NCBI RefSeq assembly: GCF_026005215.1
Contig: NZ_BPMA01000012.1
Span: forward strand, 1-64,000
DNA: 64,000 nucleotides
Source: Capnocytophaga catalasegens
GTDB taxonomy: Bacteria; Bacteroidota; Bacteroidia; Flavobacteriales; Flavobacteriaceae
Reading direction: 5' to 3'
Shown here: positions 32,317 through 41,816 of the stretch, in pieces
How the letters are laid out: each line of letters begins with the position of its first letter
How positions within the stretch are numbered: position 1 is the stretch's first letter
Notes under the pieces: generated by a model
Database searches by the model: none
Told to the model about the DNA's origin: nothing
What the model saw: only the letters and a program-made list of their open reading frames with translations
Made by a program: the position numbers and the translations under genes

Positions 32317-32841
32317 ATGAAGAAAGAAAATTGCTTCTATGTAGGAACAATTGTCTCAAAATTCAGCTTTAAAGGGGAAGTTTTAGTAAAATTAGACTCT
32401 GACGACCCGCAAATGTACGAAAATATGGAATCAATTTTTGTCGAAATGGGCAAAAACTTGGTTCCATTTTTTATTGAAAATTGCTCTTTACATAAATCTA
32501 ATTTATTACGAATTAAATTTGAAGACGTAATTTCAGAAGCTGATGCCGAAGCATTGCTGAAACACAATTTATACTTGCCATTAGAGGTTTTGCCACAACT
32601 CTCTGGAAATAAATTTTACTTCCACGAAGTAATTGGTTTTACAATGGAAGATGTTAATTACGGAAAAATAGGAACTATCATCGGGATAAACGATACTACA
32701 CCACAGGCTATTTTTGAAATTGAAAACGAAGAAAAAGAAATTTTGATTCCTGCCATTGATGAATTTTTAATAAAAATTGATAGAAAATCAAAAAAAATTA
32801 TAGTGAAAACTCCCGAAGGATTGATTGATTTGTATTTGTAA
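32317..32841 (+). CDS. rimM: 16S rRNA processing protein RimM
   Basis: Assists 30S assembly and 16S maturation, binding the S19 region. The 174-residue protein has the N-terminal RimM barrel (about 5-90, with GTIVSKFSFKGEV) and the C-terminal PRC-barrel-like domain (about 95-170, including LIPAIDEFL). Normal length. The rpsP-rimM pairing is conserved in bacteria. It is separated from trmN6 by only 2 nt, so it is translated in the same operon. Confidence 0.95.
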   Translation: MKKENCFYVGTIVSKFSFKGEVLVKLDSDDPQMYENMESIFVEMGKNLVPFFIENCSLHKSNLLRIKFEDVISEADAEALLKHNLYLPLEVLPQLSGNKFYFHEVIGFTMEDVNYGKIGTIIGINDTTPQAIFEIENEEKEILIPAIDEFLIKIDRKSKKIIVKTPEGLIDLYL

Positions 32842-32843
32842 TA

Positions 32844-33557
32844 ATGTTTTATTTCAAACAATTTTCCATAAAACAAGAACAAAGCGCAATGAAAGTAAGC
32901 ACAGATAGTGTCTTACTCGGTGCTTCCGTACCGATTGTAGATTGTAGCAAAGTTTTAGATATTGGTGCTGGCACGGGAATACTCTCACTGATGATTGCTC
33001 AACGTATGTCTACCCCTGAAATTGATGCCGTTGAAATAGATCAAGATACCTATCAAGAATGCCTTTACAATATACAAAAAAGTATTTGGGCAAACCGAAT
33101 AAATTGTTATCACACTGATATTGAGAATTTTACTGAGAATTGTTTTTCAAAATATGACATCATCATTTCTAATCCGCCTTTTTATACCGAAGATTATATT
33201 TCGACAAATCAAAAACGAAAAATTGCTCGATCTACTCAATCATTATCTTTTGAAAAACTACTTGATAGTGTAGCTAAGCTGATTGCTTCTGACGGATATT
33301 TTGCTGTTATTATTCCTTACAAAGAAGAAAAATCATTCGTAGAATTGGCAAGTAAAAACACTTTATATCCCAAACAAATAACTCATATAAAAGGGCGTGC
33401 TGAAATTGATTTCAAACGGAGCTTGCTCATTTTTTCTACTGAAAAAAAGAAAATTCAGTACAAGGAGTTGTGTATCGAAATCTCTCGTCATAAGTACACA
33501 CCAGAATATATAAATCTTACAAAAGATTTTTATCTAAATATTGAGAAAAATAGTTGA
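32844..33557 (+). CDS. trmN6: tRNA1(Val) adenine(37)-N6-methyltransferase
   Basis: A 237-residue Rossmann-fold SAM-dependent methyltransferase of the YfiC/TrmN6 family, which makes m6A at position 37 of tRNA1-Val. SAM motif I is LDIGAGTGILSLM, and the catalytic motif is SNPPFY. The N-terminus (MFYFKQFSIKQEQSAMKVSTD) is typical of the family. It follows rimM by 2 nt. Substrate assignment is by family resemblance only. Confidence 0.88.
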   Translation: MFYFKQFSIKQEQSAMKVSTDSVLLGASVPIVDCSKVLDIGAGTGILSLMIAQRMSTPEIDAVEIDQDTYQECLYNIQKSIWANRINCYHTDIENFTENCFSKYDIIISNPPFYTEDYISTNQKRKIARSTQSLSFEKLLDSVAKLIASDGYFAVIIPYKEEKSFVELASKNTLYPKQITHIKGRAEIDFKRSLLIFSTEKKKIQYKELCIEISRHKYTPEYINLTKDFYLNIEKNS

Positions 33558-33570
33558 AAATTAGTTATTT

Positions 33571-34305
33571 ATGGAAAATAATCAAATCTTTGGAATACGC
33601 ACTATCATTGAAGCTGTCAAATCGGGAAAAACAATTGATAAAGTCTTTGTTCAAAAAGGACTTCGAGGCGATTTGTTTGGCGAACTTCGTACTATTTTAG
33701 AGAAAGAGAAGATTGCTTACTCGTTTGTACCCATTGAAAAACTCAATCGGCTTACTCGTAAAAATCATCAGGGTGTAGTAGCTATGATTTCTCCTATTGA
33801 TTTTTATCCATTAGAAGAACTGATTTTGTCTGTTACCGAAAGTGGGAAAAATCCACTATTTATCATTCTTGATCATCTTTCTGATGTTAGAAATATCGGG
33901 GCAATTATCCGCACTGCTGAATGCACGGGCGTTTCGGGTATTATTATTCCTTATAAGGGAATTTCTATTTCTGCCGATATGGTTAAAACTTCAGCAGGCG
34001 CTATATTCAACATACCTATTTGTAAAGTTGATAATCTGGTTGATGCCATATATTATTTGCAAGGAAGCGGTATAAAAGTAGTGGGAGCAACAGAAAAAAC
34101 AGCCCAACTCATTTATGATATTTCGTACAAAGAACCTTTAGCTATTGTTATGGGAGCCGAAGATACGGGCATTTCGCAAGCAGTACTTCGAGTGATTGAT
34201 GAGCGAGCAAAACTTCCTATGTTTGGCGAAATAAGTTCATTGAACGTATCGGTTGCCTGTGGTGTTTTTCTGTACGAAATTGTTAGACAAAGAGCCAATT
34301 TTTAA
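33571..34305 (+). CDS. rlmB: 23S rRNA (guanosine-2'-O)-methyltransferase, SpoU family
   Basis: A 244-residue protein with an N-terminal substrate-binding domain (about 1-75) and the SPOUT knot domain with motifs 1 to 3: LDHLSDVRNIGAIIRTAE, VMGAEDTGIS and LNVSVACGV. RlmB methylates G2251 of 23S rRNA in the P-loop of the peptidyl transferase centre. Other SpoU members are possible, but length and the LDHL/RNIGAIIRTA pattern favour RlmB. It closes the rpsP operon and converges on coaX with no gap. Confidence 0.88.
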   Translation: MENNQIFGIRTIIEAVKSGKTIDKVFVQKGLRGDLFGELRTILEKEKIAYSFVPIEKLNRLTRKNHQGVVAMISPIDFYPLEELILSVTESGKNPLFIILDHLSDVRNIGAIIRTAECTGVSGIIIPYKGISISADMVKTSAGAIFNIPICKVDNLVDAIYYLQGSGIKVVGATEKTAQLIYDISYKEPLAIVMGAEDTGISQAVLRVIDERAKLPMFGEISSLNVSVACGVFLYEIVRQRANF

Positions 34306-35076
34306 TTACTTATTCAACTCGTATAGTTTGCATAATCCTTTGATTGTATGTAATTTGTCATCAATATGAATAGAAGGAACAAACGGCTTGTAGAGATGTC
34401 CCAATCCTCCTGTTGATATTACATAACAATCTTCTTGCAAATAATCATTGATACGTTTTATAAGTCCTTCAACCATAGAAGAATAGCCGTAAATTATCCC
34501 ACTTTGCATACAAGTTTCAGTATCTTTTCCTAAGATAGCTTTTGGCTTTATAAGCTCTATATCAGGGAGTTGCGCTGTATTTCCAACAAGTGCATTAAGT
34601 GAAGTTATCACCCCTGGGGCTATAATTACCCCGAGTAATTTCCCTTGCTCATCAACAGCAGTCAAAGTAAGCGCTGTGCCAAAATCCACAATAATTTTCT
34701 TACGTTTTTCATACAAATAATGAGCTGCCACAGCATTTGCATACAAATCTGTTCCCATTTGGTTTGATTGGTGAGTTACTTCACTAGGTGTATTTCTACT
34801 GACAATCAATGGATTAAGTTTAAATGCTTTACCTAAAACTCTTGCTATAATCTGTGTTTGGAGAGGTACAACCGAACCAATTACAATAGCATGTATTTTT
34901 TCAATATCTGTAACATATTGTTGTTTAAAACTTTGAAAAAGCATAAAGAATTCTCCTGCTGTTTTATAAGGTTTGGTGTTGATAGTCCAAGAAAATTTAA
35001 CCTTCATCTCTTGTACAATAGCAAATCGAATGTTTGTATTTCCTATATTTACTGCTAAAATCATTTTCATATTCAT
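34306..35076 (-). CDS. coaX: Type III pantothenate kinase
   Basis: Phosphorylates pantothenate in the first step of coenzyme A synthesis. The 256-residue ASKHA-fold protein has the N-terminal phosphate loop NIGNTN (usually D-x-G-N-T; here the first residue is Asn), VDFGTALTLTAVD and GVIIAPGV. Length is normal. The first Met (35076) and Met3 (35070) are both possible starts. panC, the preceding pathway step, lies 2.5 kb away on the other strand, so pantothenate synthesis and use are grouped here. The Asp-to-Asn change in the loop is worth noting but the rest of the active site looks intact. Confidence 0.92.
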   Translation of the reverse strand: MNMKMILAVNIGNTNIRFAIVQEMKVKFSWTINTKPYKTAGEFFMLFQSFKQQYVTDIEKIHAIVIGSVVPLQTQIIARVLGKAFKLNPLIVSRNTPSEVTHQSNQMGTDLYANAVAAHYLYEKRKKIIVDFGTALTLTAVDEQGKLLGVIIAPGVITSLNALVGNTAQLPDIELIKPKAILGKDTETCMQSGIIYGYSSMVEGLIKRINDYLQEDCYVISTGGLGHLYKPFVPSIHIDDKLHTIKGLCKLYELNK

Positions 35077-35087
35077 TTAAAAAAATA

Positions 35088-35121
35088 AAAGACGTTTTTT
35101 GATATCTATTAAAACGTCTTT
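35088..35121 (-). terminator. Terminator downstream of the DUF4270 gene
   Basis: Arms AAAGACGTTTT (35088-35098) and AAAACGTCTTT (35111-35121), followed by T residues when read on the minus strand. It separates the DUF4270 gene from coaX. Confidence 0.75.
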
Positions 35122-35130
35122 ATATTTATT

Positions 35131-36705
35131 TTACTTTGGAGTTGCATAACGCACTTGAAGTTTAAAGCGTACCGATTCATTCACATTGGTACTATTGCCA
35201 AAAAGTATAGTACATAAGGGACTTTCAGCATTTCCTACTACTGTATACCTTTCAGTGGAATTTGTATCATTGTATAGCTTAGCATTCATTGAGTTACTAA
35301 TAATATTAGTTGATGTAGCGACTCCTATTTTTACATTTTTTCCTCCTTTGATAAGTTCTGTTACGTGGTCAGTTATACGCAATTTGTAGTATTTTCCACC
35401 GGCATCTGATTTTAAAGTTGCCAGCGAACTTATCACGTTATTATTATAAGAAACATCTGTTTTAAAGTCTTCTAAAACAGCTCCCGAATTGGCTTTGTAT
35501 GCCACCATATACAAAGGTTGTTTCTTTATATTAGCCAAATTCTGTTTGTTTTGGTCTACATAAAAAATTAAATCAGCTTGGATAATTAGCGCTTTTTTAT
35601 TTTTTAATTCCTGAATATTAGCTTCAGGAATGGTCACTTCTGCCACATAACCTTGTCCGCCTTTAAGATAAATATTATCTGTGGAAGTTGTTATATTATC
35701 ATTGGTTACTTGATACTTGTTAAAAGCGATACTATATTGTATGGTAGCATTTTGTGAGGTAACTACACGTAACAAATTTAATTCATAAAGACCTTTTTGG
35801 GTATATTCTTGTCCATCTTTCTTATGAACATAGGTATAAACAACCTCTATTTTCGCATTAGCAAGATTGATTAACGCCAATACATCATCAGAGAAATTAG
35901 TCGGTGAAATCATAACTCCTTTAAGAAGTTGAGTAAATGTTGCATTATTATTCAAAACATTATCTCCTTCTTTATCAAGCAAATAAGTTTGAAAAATAGC
36001 AGGGTCTATCGCAATACGAATTCCTGGTGCTAATCTATCACGTTCTTTTTTAGACTCATCATCAGTTGTTGTTGGGTCATCAAACTGATAACGAATAATT
36101 TGTGAACTACTTATAGAAGTAGAGACATTAGTAGCAAGTGAGGTGCTTGTTGGTATATTTTGGTTAGAAAAATAAGCTTTTTTGCCCAAATTTGTATCTG
36201 TATCACTCAAATAGTAATCAATTTCACTCACATTCAAATTGAAAGTTGCTGACTTGTTACCGAAAATAGAATCTAACTTGTAGGTAGTTACCTGTTCATT
36301 ATTAACCGTAGTTTGGCTTGCTGTACTATAAAAAGGTAAGTACAAATATGCACTTTCAACAGTTTCTTTCTCATTATAATACTCTGCTTTTCCTTCATTT
36401 TCTTGTGTTATCTTTCCAAAAGTAGGATTAAGTGTACTCAATGAAACTTGTGTTACAATTGAAGACAATGTAGTTCCAAAATCGCCTTGTGTTAATTGTC
36501 CTAACTGATAGGTATTAAGCGCATTGGTTTGAATATTTTGTACTTTTATATTCTCAATTTCTATCGGAATATCAGTCGTTTGAGTAGAATAATTATGTGC
36601 TCCCAATATAGAACTTTCCAAAATTTTGGTATCATCATCGGTATTACACGCCCATAGCAAGATAAAAGCTGTTGGTAGGACAATTTTTTTATATATTTTT
36701 ATCAT
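35131..36705 (-). CDS. DUF4270 outer-membrane-type lipoprotein
   Basis: A 524-residue exported lipoprotein (lipobox ILLWACNT near residue 20) with long beta-rich, Thr/Ser/Asn-rich sequence. It is of the DUF4270 family, which is restricted to Bacteroidota and functionally uncharacterised. It sits 18 nt after the glgA-like gene, an arrangement found widely in Flavobacteriia together with panC. The conserved partnership hints at a role linked to envelope or glycan handling; this is inference. Confidence 0.85.
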   Translation of the reverse strand: MIKIYKKIVLPTAFILLWACNTDDDTKILESSILGAHNYSTQTTDIPIEIENIKVQNIQTNALNTYQLGQLTQGDFGTTLSSIVTQVSLSTLNPTFGKITQENEGKAEYYNEKETVESAYLYLPFYSTASQTTVNNEQVTTYKLDSIFGNKSATFNLNVSEIDYYLSDTDTNLGKKAYFSNQNIPTSTSLATNVSTSISSSQIIRYQFDDPTTTDDESKKERDRLAPGIRIAIDPAIFQTYLLDKEGDNVLNNNATFTQLLKGVMISPTNFSDDVLALINLANAKIEVVYTYVHKKDGQEYTQKGLYELNLLRVVTSQNATIQYSIAFNKYQVTNDNITTSTDNIYLKGGQGYVAEVTIPEANIQELKNKKALIIQADLIFYVDQNKQNLANIKKQPLYMVAYKANSGAVLEDFKTDVSYNNNVISSLATLKSDAGGKYYKLRITDHVTELIKGGKNVKIGVATSTNIISNSMNAKLYNDTNSTERYTVVGNAESPLCTILFGNSTNVNESVRFKLQVRYATPK

Positions 36706-36723
36706 TTATATCAATGTTATTTA

Positions 36724-37527
36724 TTAGTAAATTTTATTATAAAAATTAAAATATGCTTCTTGAAATGTTTCAGTATCTGAATTATACAAAACTGGTTTTT
36801 TTCCTTTTTTGATAAAATCTGTAATTTTTTTACTCAACATATCTCCTACAACAATAATTGCATCAGAATGTTGTACAGCAATACGCATTAAGTTTTCGTA
36901 ATTGGGTTTGGCAAGTCCAATTATTTCTTGGCTATCTATTTGATCAAATTCTACTTTTTTTATCATTGTTTTATCAAACATTCCTGCAAACTCTTCATTG
37001 AATACCGAAGTAATTATCTTACAAGTTGAAAAGATAGGTTCATCTTTGTAATACGTACGCAAATAAAGCGGAAGCAATGCACCAAGCCAACCTTGTATAT
37101 GAATAATATCGGGAGTCCAATTAAGTTTTTTGATAGTTTCAACAATCCCTTTAGCAAAGAAAATACAACGTTCATCATTGTCAGGGAATAATTTCCCATT
37201 TTCATCAGAAGAAACGGTTTTGCGTTGGAAGTATTCATCATTATCAATAAAATACACCTGAATACGTTCTTTGGGTATTGAAGCCACTTTGATAACCAAG
37301 GGCATATCAATATCATTGACTACCAAGTTCAACCCCGAGAGGCGAATAACCTCGTGTAATTGATGTCTTCGTTCGTTGATATTTCCGTAACGAGGCATAA
37401 ATAAACGGATTTCTGCTCCTGTTGTATTTAGTGCTTTGGCTACTTCAAGTGCCATTTTAGAAACCGTAGTTTCAGGAACGTAAGGCATCGCCTCTGAGCA
37501 AACGTACAATATTTTCTTTCCATTCAT
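36724..37527 (-). CDS. Glycogen/starch synthase N-terminal-domain protein
   Basis: A 267-residue cytosolic protein matching only the N-terminal half of GT5 glycogen/starch synthases (KKILYVCSEAMPY, WTPDIIHIQGWLGAL). The C-terminal nucleotide-sugar-binding half is absent, so catalytic activity is doubtful. The short form next to DUF4270 is usual in Flavobacteriia and there is no sign of a broken downstream half here, so I do not call it a pseudogene. It may have a regulatory or unknown role. A TAnnTTTG box for it lies at 37562-37569 (minus strand). Confidence 0.82.
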   Translation of the reverse strand: MNGKKILYVCSEAMPYVPETTVSKMALEVAKALNTTGAEIRLFMPRYGNINERRHQLHEVIRLSGLNLVVNDIDMPLVIKVASIPKERIQVYFIDNDEYFQRKTVSSDENGKLFPDNDERCIFFAKGIVETIKKLNWTPDIIHIQGWLGALLPLYLRTYYKDEPIFSTCKIITSVFNEEFAGMFDKTMIKKVEFDQIDSQEIIGLAKPNYENLMRIAVQHSDAIIVVGDMLSKKITDFIKKGKKPVLYNSDTETFQEAYFNFYNKIY

Positions 37528-37561
37528 AAAGTTACGTTTCTTTTTAGAAATTTACACGGCA

Positions 37562-37609
37562 CAAATTTACGAAAAATTCCTCAAAAATCCATATTTATTT
37601 TTAATTTTG
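37562..37609. promoter_or_regulatory. Divergent promoter boxes for glgA-like and panC
   Basis: CAAATTTA at 37562-37569 reads TAAATTTG on the minus strand (glgA-like), and TAATTTTG at 37602-37609 on the plus strand is for panC. A panC start at 37607 would lie inside this box, so the ATG at 37631 is preferred. Confidence 0.6.
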
Positions 37610-37630
37610 CAACAATTTAATATTTTTATA

Positions 37631-38479
37631 ATGAAAATTTTTCAGAAAAAAAATGATGTGAAAGCGTATTTAGCACCCGCTATTACTACTAAACAAACCA
37701 TAGGCTTTGTACCAACTATGGGGGCTCTACATCAAGGGCATTTATCGCTTGTTCAACGAGCTTTGAGTGAAAATGATTTGGTTGTGGTAAGTATTTTTGT
37801 CAATCCAACTCAGTTTAACAATGCTGAAGATTTGGAAAAATATCCACGCACTTTGCAAGCTGATATTGACAAATTGGAATCTGTTTCTACCAATATTCTC
37901 ATTTATACACCTGAGGCAGAAGATATTTACAATGGCAACATTTCTTCTGATTCATTTGATTTTGAAGGACTTGATCTTGTTATGGAAGGGGCTTCACGTC
38001 CTGGTCATTTTGATGGAGTTGGTACAATTGTCAAAAAACTTTTTGAGATTGTAACTCCAACCAATGCCTATTTCGGAGAGAAAGATTATCAACAAATTTT
38101 GATTATAAAAAGCATGGTTCGAACCACAAAACTCCCTGTCAATATCGTTCCTTGCCCTATTGTACGCGAGGCTAACGGACTTGCAATGAGTTCTCGTAAT
38201 CAACGACTTAGTGATGAGATGAAACAAAAAGCAAGTTTCATTTATCAATCATTGCAAGAGGTTCAGAAACTATTTCAAACCGAAGAAATCGCTTCCATTC
38301 AAAAATGGATAAAAATGCTGTATGATACCCATAGCGAATTTCATTTAGAGTATTTTAACATTGCTCATTCCGACACGCTTCAACCTGTTTTACAAAAAAA
38401 ACAAGGAGAAAAATACCATGCATTTATCGTTGTTCATTTGCAAGGAGTTCGCCTAATTGATAACATTGAACTTCTATAA
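37631..38479 (+). CDS. panC: Pantothenate synthetase (pantoate-beta-alanine ligase)
   Basis: Joins pantoate and beta-alanine using ATP to give pantothenate. The 282-residue protein has the HxGH-like motif HQGHLSLVQRA after VPTMGALH, the beta-alanine region FVNPTQFN, and KMSKS-like MSSRNQRLS. Length is typical from the ATG at 37631; an open frame to 37607 overlaps the promoter. A strong hairpin terminator follows. It diverges from the glgA-like/DUF4270 pair. Confidence 0.96.
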   Translation: MKIFQKKNDVKAYLAPAITTKQTIGFVPTMGALHQGHLSLVQRALSENDLVVVSIFVNPTQFNNAEDLEKYPRTLQADIDKLESVSTNILIYTPEAEDIYNGNISSDSFDFEGLDLVMEGASRPGHFDGVGTIVKKLFEIVTPTNAYFGEKDYQQILIIKSMVRTTKLPVNIVPCPIVREANGLAMSSRNQRLSDEMKQKASFIYQSLQEVQKLFQTEEIASIQKWIKMLYDTHSEFHLEYFNIAHSDTLQPVLQKKQGEKYHAFIVVHLQGVRLIDNIELL

Positions 38480-38511
38480 AAGTAAAAAAATTTAAACTTG
38501 ATATATATTAT

Positions 38512-38547
38512 AAAAACGAAACTATCTAAGCAGGCAGTTTCGTTTTT
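38512..38547 (+). terminator. Terminator after panC
   Basis: Arms AAAAACGAAACT (38512-38523) and AGTTTCGTTTTT (38536-38547) around a 12-nt loop, with a T run. It separates panC from the converging Bat-type locus. Confidence 0.85.
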
Positions 38548-38586
38548 TTATTTTTAACTGAATCGAAAATCATTTTAGGAATCCTT

Positions 38587-40239
38587 CTATTCTTCACCCA
38601 ATCGTAACGAATAAAGTATCCGCTCAATAAGCGCTTGATCAATCGGTTCCGTTTTCTTCGGATAATAAAAAGCTATCAGTACAAAGGTTTCTCCTTGTGC
38701 AAAAACGTAGTTCTGATATCCTATTTTCACAAATTTCCCTGAGGAAACTTCTCTATCAAAAGTTCCTGCAATTTTTATACCTTGTATGCCTTGTACAGAC
38801 CTGTATTCTTCGTGTTTGGTAAAGATGTTTTTTGCTTTAAACTGATTTTCAATAGTATGTTCTATCATTTTGACAACAGCTTCAACATTTTCTTGCGAAT
38901 ACATGTCTTCGTTTTGGTTTTGTGCTGTTTCTCCAAGATTGAACGGTATTAGTTTCATAACAAAACCTTTTTCAATATCTCCCATTACGAATTCTTTTTT
39001 TGCAAAGAAAAAGGCTTTGGAAGCTTTTTTTCGTTCTAAAACTAACGGAGTTGTTATTTTGACAGGAGGAAAATCATAAGAACTTGTTACCCACTCTTTT
39101 TTTGCTAAATATTCAACCGATGTTCCTTCTATAAAATTCTTTTTATAAAAATACCAACCACCAACTATACATAATACAATAAAAACAATACACGAACTAA
39201 TGGTAATGAAAATTGTTCGACGTGTTTTCTGTTGTCTTTTCTGCATTTCTTGCCGATACAGTTCATCTTGCATTTTCTCTTCTTGTGTAGGCTCTGGTAG
39301 TGCTTCTTTGGTTTTAACAACTACATTTTCAATTGTTCTTCTGTCTGTTTCAGCTTCGAAATCAGCAGGTTGCGATTTGGCAAATTTTACCAAATCGGCT
39401 TTTTGAAGTACTTGTCTAAAATCAGATATGGTTTCCTTAGAAAGATTCAATCGCTCACTATCCAAAAGCAGTTCGAGTTTTGTAATTAGCTCATCTGTGG
39501 TACTTTCAGTTGCAGAAATATGTACTTCTTCTTCCAAATATCGACGAACAATATCGGTCAGTTCCGAATAATATTCCTTATGTTTGGATTCTAATAAATA
39601 TTTTGAATTTTGCAAATTTTTAAGTCCTAAAATAGCACGGTCAAAAGCTGGTAAAAGCGCTATTTTTTCCGATTCGGATAGTTTTTTCTTTCGGAAAAAA
39701 AGAAAATAACATCCCAAAATAGTAAGAATCAATACAACGATTATCAAAATCCACCACCAAAAAGCATTAGATGCAGGTTTTTTTACAGAAATTATTGGTT
39801 TAATGTCATAAAGTGGTTGTTTGAGCGTATCAACAATTACATTATGCACCTGTACTTGCAAAGAATCAGTCATAAAAAAATTGTTTCCAATACCAATTCG
39901 TTGGCGAGCAATGGTATAAACTCCCGAATCGAATTGTGTAAGGTAGTAATTCTTAACCAATCGTTGTTTTTCTTGTAAGCGAAATGTATCTACTGCTGCG
40001 GAAGAAACCATTTCCAAAGGAGAAAAAGTCTGCCCTTCGGGAAAAGTAACAACTTCATTATCTGAGGTTTCTACTGAAATTTGGTATTTTATCTGTTCGC
40101 CTATTTTTATCGAATTTCTATCAATTTCTGTTTGAATTTTGGGTTGATTTTGAGCAAATCCTTCAACAGAATAAACTATAAGGTAAAAAACAAATAGCTT
40201 CCAAACTATTCTTTCATATTCAAAAAATACACATTTCAT
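38587..40239 (-). CDS. BatD/DUF4381-like membrane protein of the Bat locus
   Basis: A 550-residue membrane protein. A signal peptide (to FAQ near residue 30) leads to a periplasmic BatD-like beta region (about 35-150), a membrane segment (about 160-182), a DUF4381-like cytoplasmic helical domain (to about 310), a second membrane segment (about 340-362) and a C-terminal domain of about 190 residues without a recognised family. It follows the DUF58 gene with a 12-nt gap. In Bacteroides Bat proteins support aerotolerance; here the function is inferred from neighbours. Confidence 0.72.
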   Translation of the reverse strand: MKCVFFEYERIVWKLFVFYLIVYSVEGFAQNQPKIQTEIDRNSIKIGEQIKYQISVETSDNEVVTFPEGQTFSPLEMVSSAAVDTFRLQEKQRLVKNYYLTQFDSGVYTIARQRIGIGNNFFMTDSLQVQVHNVIVDTLKQPLYDIKPIISVKKPASNAFWWWILIIVVLILTILGCYFLFFRKKKLSESEKIALLPAFDRAILGLKNLQNSKYLLESKHKEYYSELTDIVRRYLEEEVHISATESTTDELITKLELLLDSERLNLSKETISDFRQVLQKADLVKFAKSQPADFEAETDRRTIENVVVKTKEALPEPTQEEKMQDELYRQEMQKRQQKTRRTIFITISSCIVFIVLCIVGGWYFYKKNFIEGTSVEYLAKKEWVTSSYDFPPVKITTPLVLERKKASKAFFFAKKEFVMGDIEKGFVMKLIPFNLGETAQNQNEDMYSQENVEAVVKMIEHTIENQFKAKNIFTKHEEYRSVQGIQGIKIAGTFDREVSSGKFVKIGYQNYVFAQGETFVLIAFYYPKKTEPIDQALIERILYSLRLGEE

Positions 40240-40251
40240 AACTTTCAGACT

Positions 40252-41118
40252 TTATGCTCTATGTTTAAAATATCCTAACAACTTAGTAATATAACTCTCG
40301 TCGCATCGGCAACTAAGTACTCCTGCCCCACTTCGGCGGAATGTATTTTCAAAATAAATTACTTGCTCTCGATAATGATTTTCGTATGCTTTGCGAACCT
40401 TTTTTGACGAAGTATCTACTTGGATAATATTTTGTTTTTCAGCATCTTTTACAGAAATTAACCCAATATTGGGGAGTGACATTTCTCGTTCATCATACAA
40501 ACGAATGCCTGTAAGATCGTGTTTTCGTGAGGCTATTTGCAATGATTTTTGATAATCTGTTCCCATAAAATCGGACAACATAAATACGATGGCTTTTTTC
40601 TTCATTACTTGATTAAGAAAATCTAAGGCAATGGTAAAGTTTGTTTGCCGACTTTTGGGTTGAAACTCTATCAATTCGCGGATTATTCGCAAAATATGCG
40701 ATTTCCCTTTTTTGGGAGGAATAAATAACTCTATTTGGTCAGAGAATAATAACAATCCTGTTTTATCATTGTTTTGCAAAGCCGAAAAAGCTAATGTAGC
40801 AGCAATTTCGGTAAGTATTTCGTTTTTAAATTGTTGTAAAGTTCCGAAAAGTTCACTTCCACTGACATCAACCATAAGCATTAGTGTGAGTTCGCGTTCC
40901 TCCTCAAATACTTTTACGAAAGGTTCGTTGTAGCGAGCTGTAACATTCCAATCAATATTACGAATATCATCGCCATATTGGTATGGTCGTACTTCAGAAA
41001 AAGTCATACCTCGTCCTTTAAACGCTGAATGATATTCGCCACCGAAAATATTATCACTCAATCGGCGAGTTTTGATTTCTATTTTTCGTACTTTTTTTAG
41101 TATTTCTTTGGTATCCAT
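40252..41118 (-). CDS. DUF58 domain protein of the MoxR/Bat locus
   Basis: A 288-residue cytosolic protein of the DUF58 family (VWA-like fold). Features are the family stretch GEYHSAFKGRGMTFSEVRPYQ, then DIRNIDWNVTAR, and a VWA-like MLMVDVSGSE MIDAS-type motif. DUF58 proteins accompany MoxR ATPases and are thought to be part of a chaperone-like metal-insertion or assembly machine. It lies between the SGNH hydrolase and the BatD-like gene in one minus-strand operon. Confidence 0.88.
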   Translation of the reverse strand: MDTKEILKKVRKIEIKTRRLSDNIFGGEYHSAFKGRGMTFSEVRPYQYGDDIRNIDWNVTARYNEPFVKVFEEERELTLMLMVDVSGSELFGTLQQFKNEILTEIAATLAFSALQNNDKTGLLLFSDQIELFIPPKKGKSHILRIIRELIEFQPKSRQTNFTIALDFLNQVMKKKAIVFMLSDFMGTDYQKSLQIASRKHDLTGIRLYDEREMSLPNIGLISVKDAEKQNIIQVDTSSKKVRKAYENHYREQVIYFENTFRRSGAGVLSCRCDESYITKLLGYFKHRA

Positions 41119-41127
41119 TTTCTTATT

Positions 41128-41781
41128 CTACAAATATGGCAAAATAATATCTCTCCATAGAAAATATCCTTCAGCCATTAGGTGTAAGCCATCATTGGTG
41201 TATTTGGTGGCTAATTTATCGGTTCCTTTTTCAACAAAGTGCGGGTATAAATCTATAAATGTGATTTTGTATTCCCGAGCTAAAGCTTTGAATTGATTGT
41301 TTATTTCCTTTATAAATTCGGGTTTCATATGTCCTTTAAACATTTCAAAATCAGCATTCACAGGCAGTAAACTTTGAATGTAAATCTTCGTTTTTGGGGC
41401 TGTTTGCTGTATTTTCTCTATAATTTTCCTCATATAATCGACGGTGGTAGAAGTTTCGATACCTCGAGCAATGTCATTCACTCCTATCATTAGGAATATT
41501 TTGGCAGGTTTTGCTTTAGTGATGTAATCCAATCGTTCGTAAACGGCCTCAGTAATATCACCACTTATTCCTCTATTTTTCACGGGTTTATTTGGAAATA
41601 ACTCACACCACTCGGCTCCGTTGATAATACTGTTGCCTATGAAAATAATGTCTTTAGAAGTAATAGGCAACTTCTCAAATAAGTCCGACCGCTGTTCATA
41701 AAAATGTGAATGCTTTCGCTCCTGAGCATACGCCCCGAAAATGAAGGCTGTGAAAAGAACTAATGTAACTAATCGTCTCAT
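41128..41781 (-). CDS. SGNH/GDSL-family hydrolase, secreted
   Basis: A 217-residue exported esterase-like protein. A signal peptide (to GAYAQ near residue 19) is followed by the SGNH blocks: block I FIGNSI (Ser nucleophile), block III GVNDIA (Asn), and block V DGLHLMAEGY (Asp and His). The closest family is the sialate-O-acetylesterase/GDSL type that acts on acetylated glycans. It sits between moxR and DUF58, an unusual interruption of the Bat locus, but on the same strand with short gaps (36 nt and 10 nt). Substrate unknown. Confidence 0.88.
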   Translation of the reverse strand: MRRLVTLVLFTAFIFGAYAQERKHSHFYEQRSDLFEKLPITSKDIIFIGNSIINGAEWCELFPNKPVKNRGISGDITEAVYERLDYITKAKPAKIFLMIGVNDIARGIETSTTVDYMRKIIEKIQQTAPKTKIYIQSLLPVNADFEMFKGHMKPEFIKEINNQFKALAREYKITFIDLYPHFVEKGTDKLATKYTNDGLHLMAEGYFLWRDIILPYL

Positions 41782-41816
41782 AACCTAAATTTTTGATATG
41801 TTTAAAAGCTCTATGA

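Noticed and set aside
36724-37527. glgA-like gene as a truncated pseudogene
   Set aside because: The short N-terminal-domain form beside DUF4270 is usual in flavobacteria, and no C-terminal half remains nearby.
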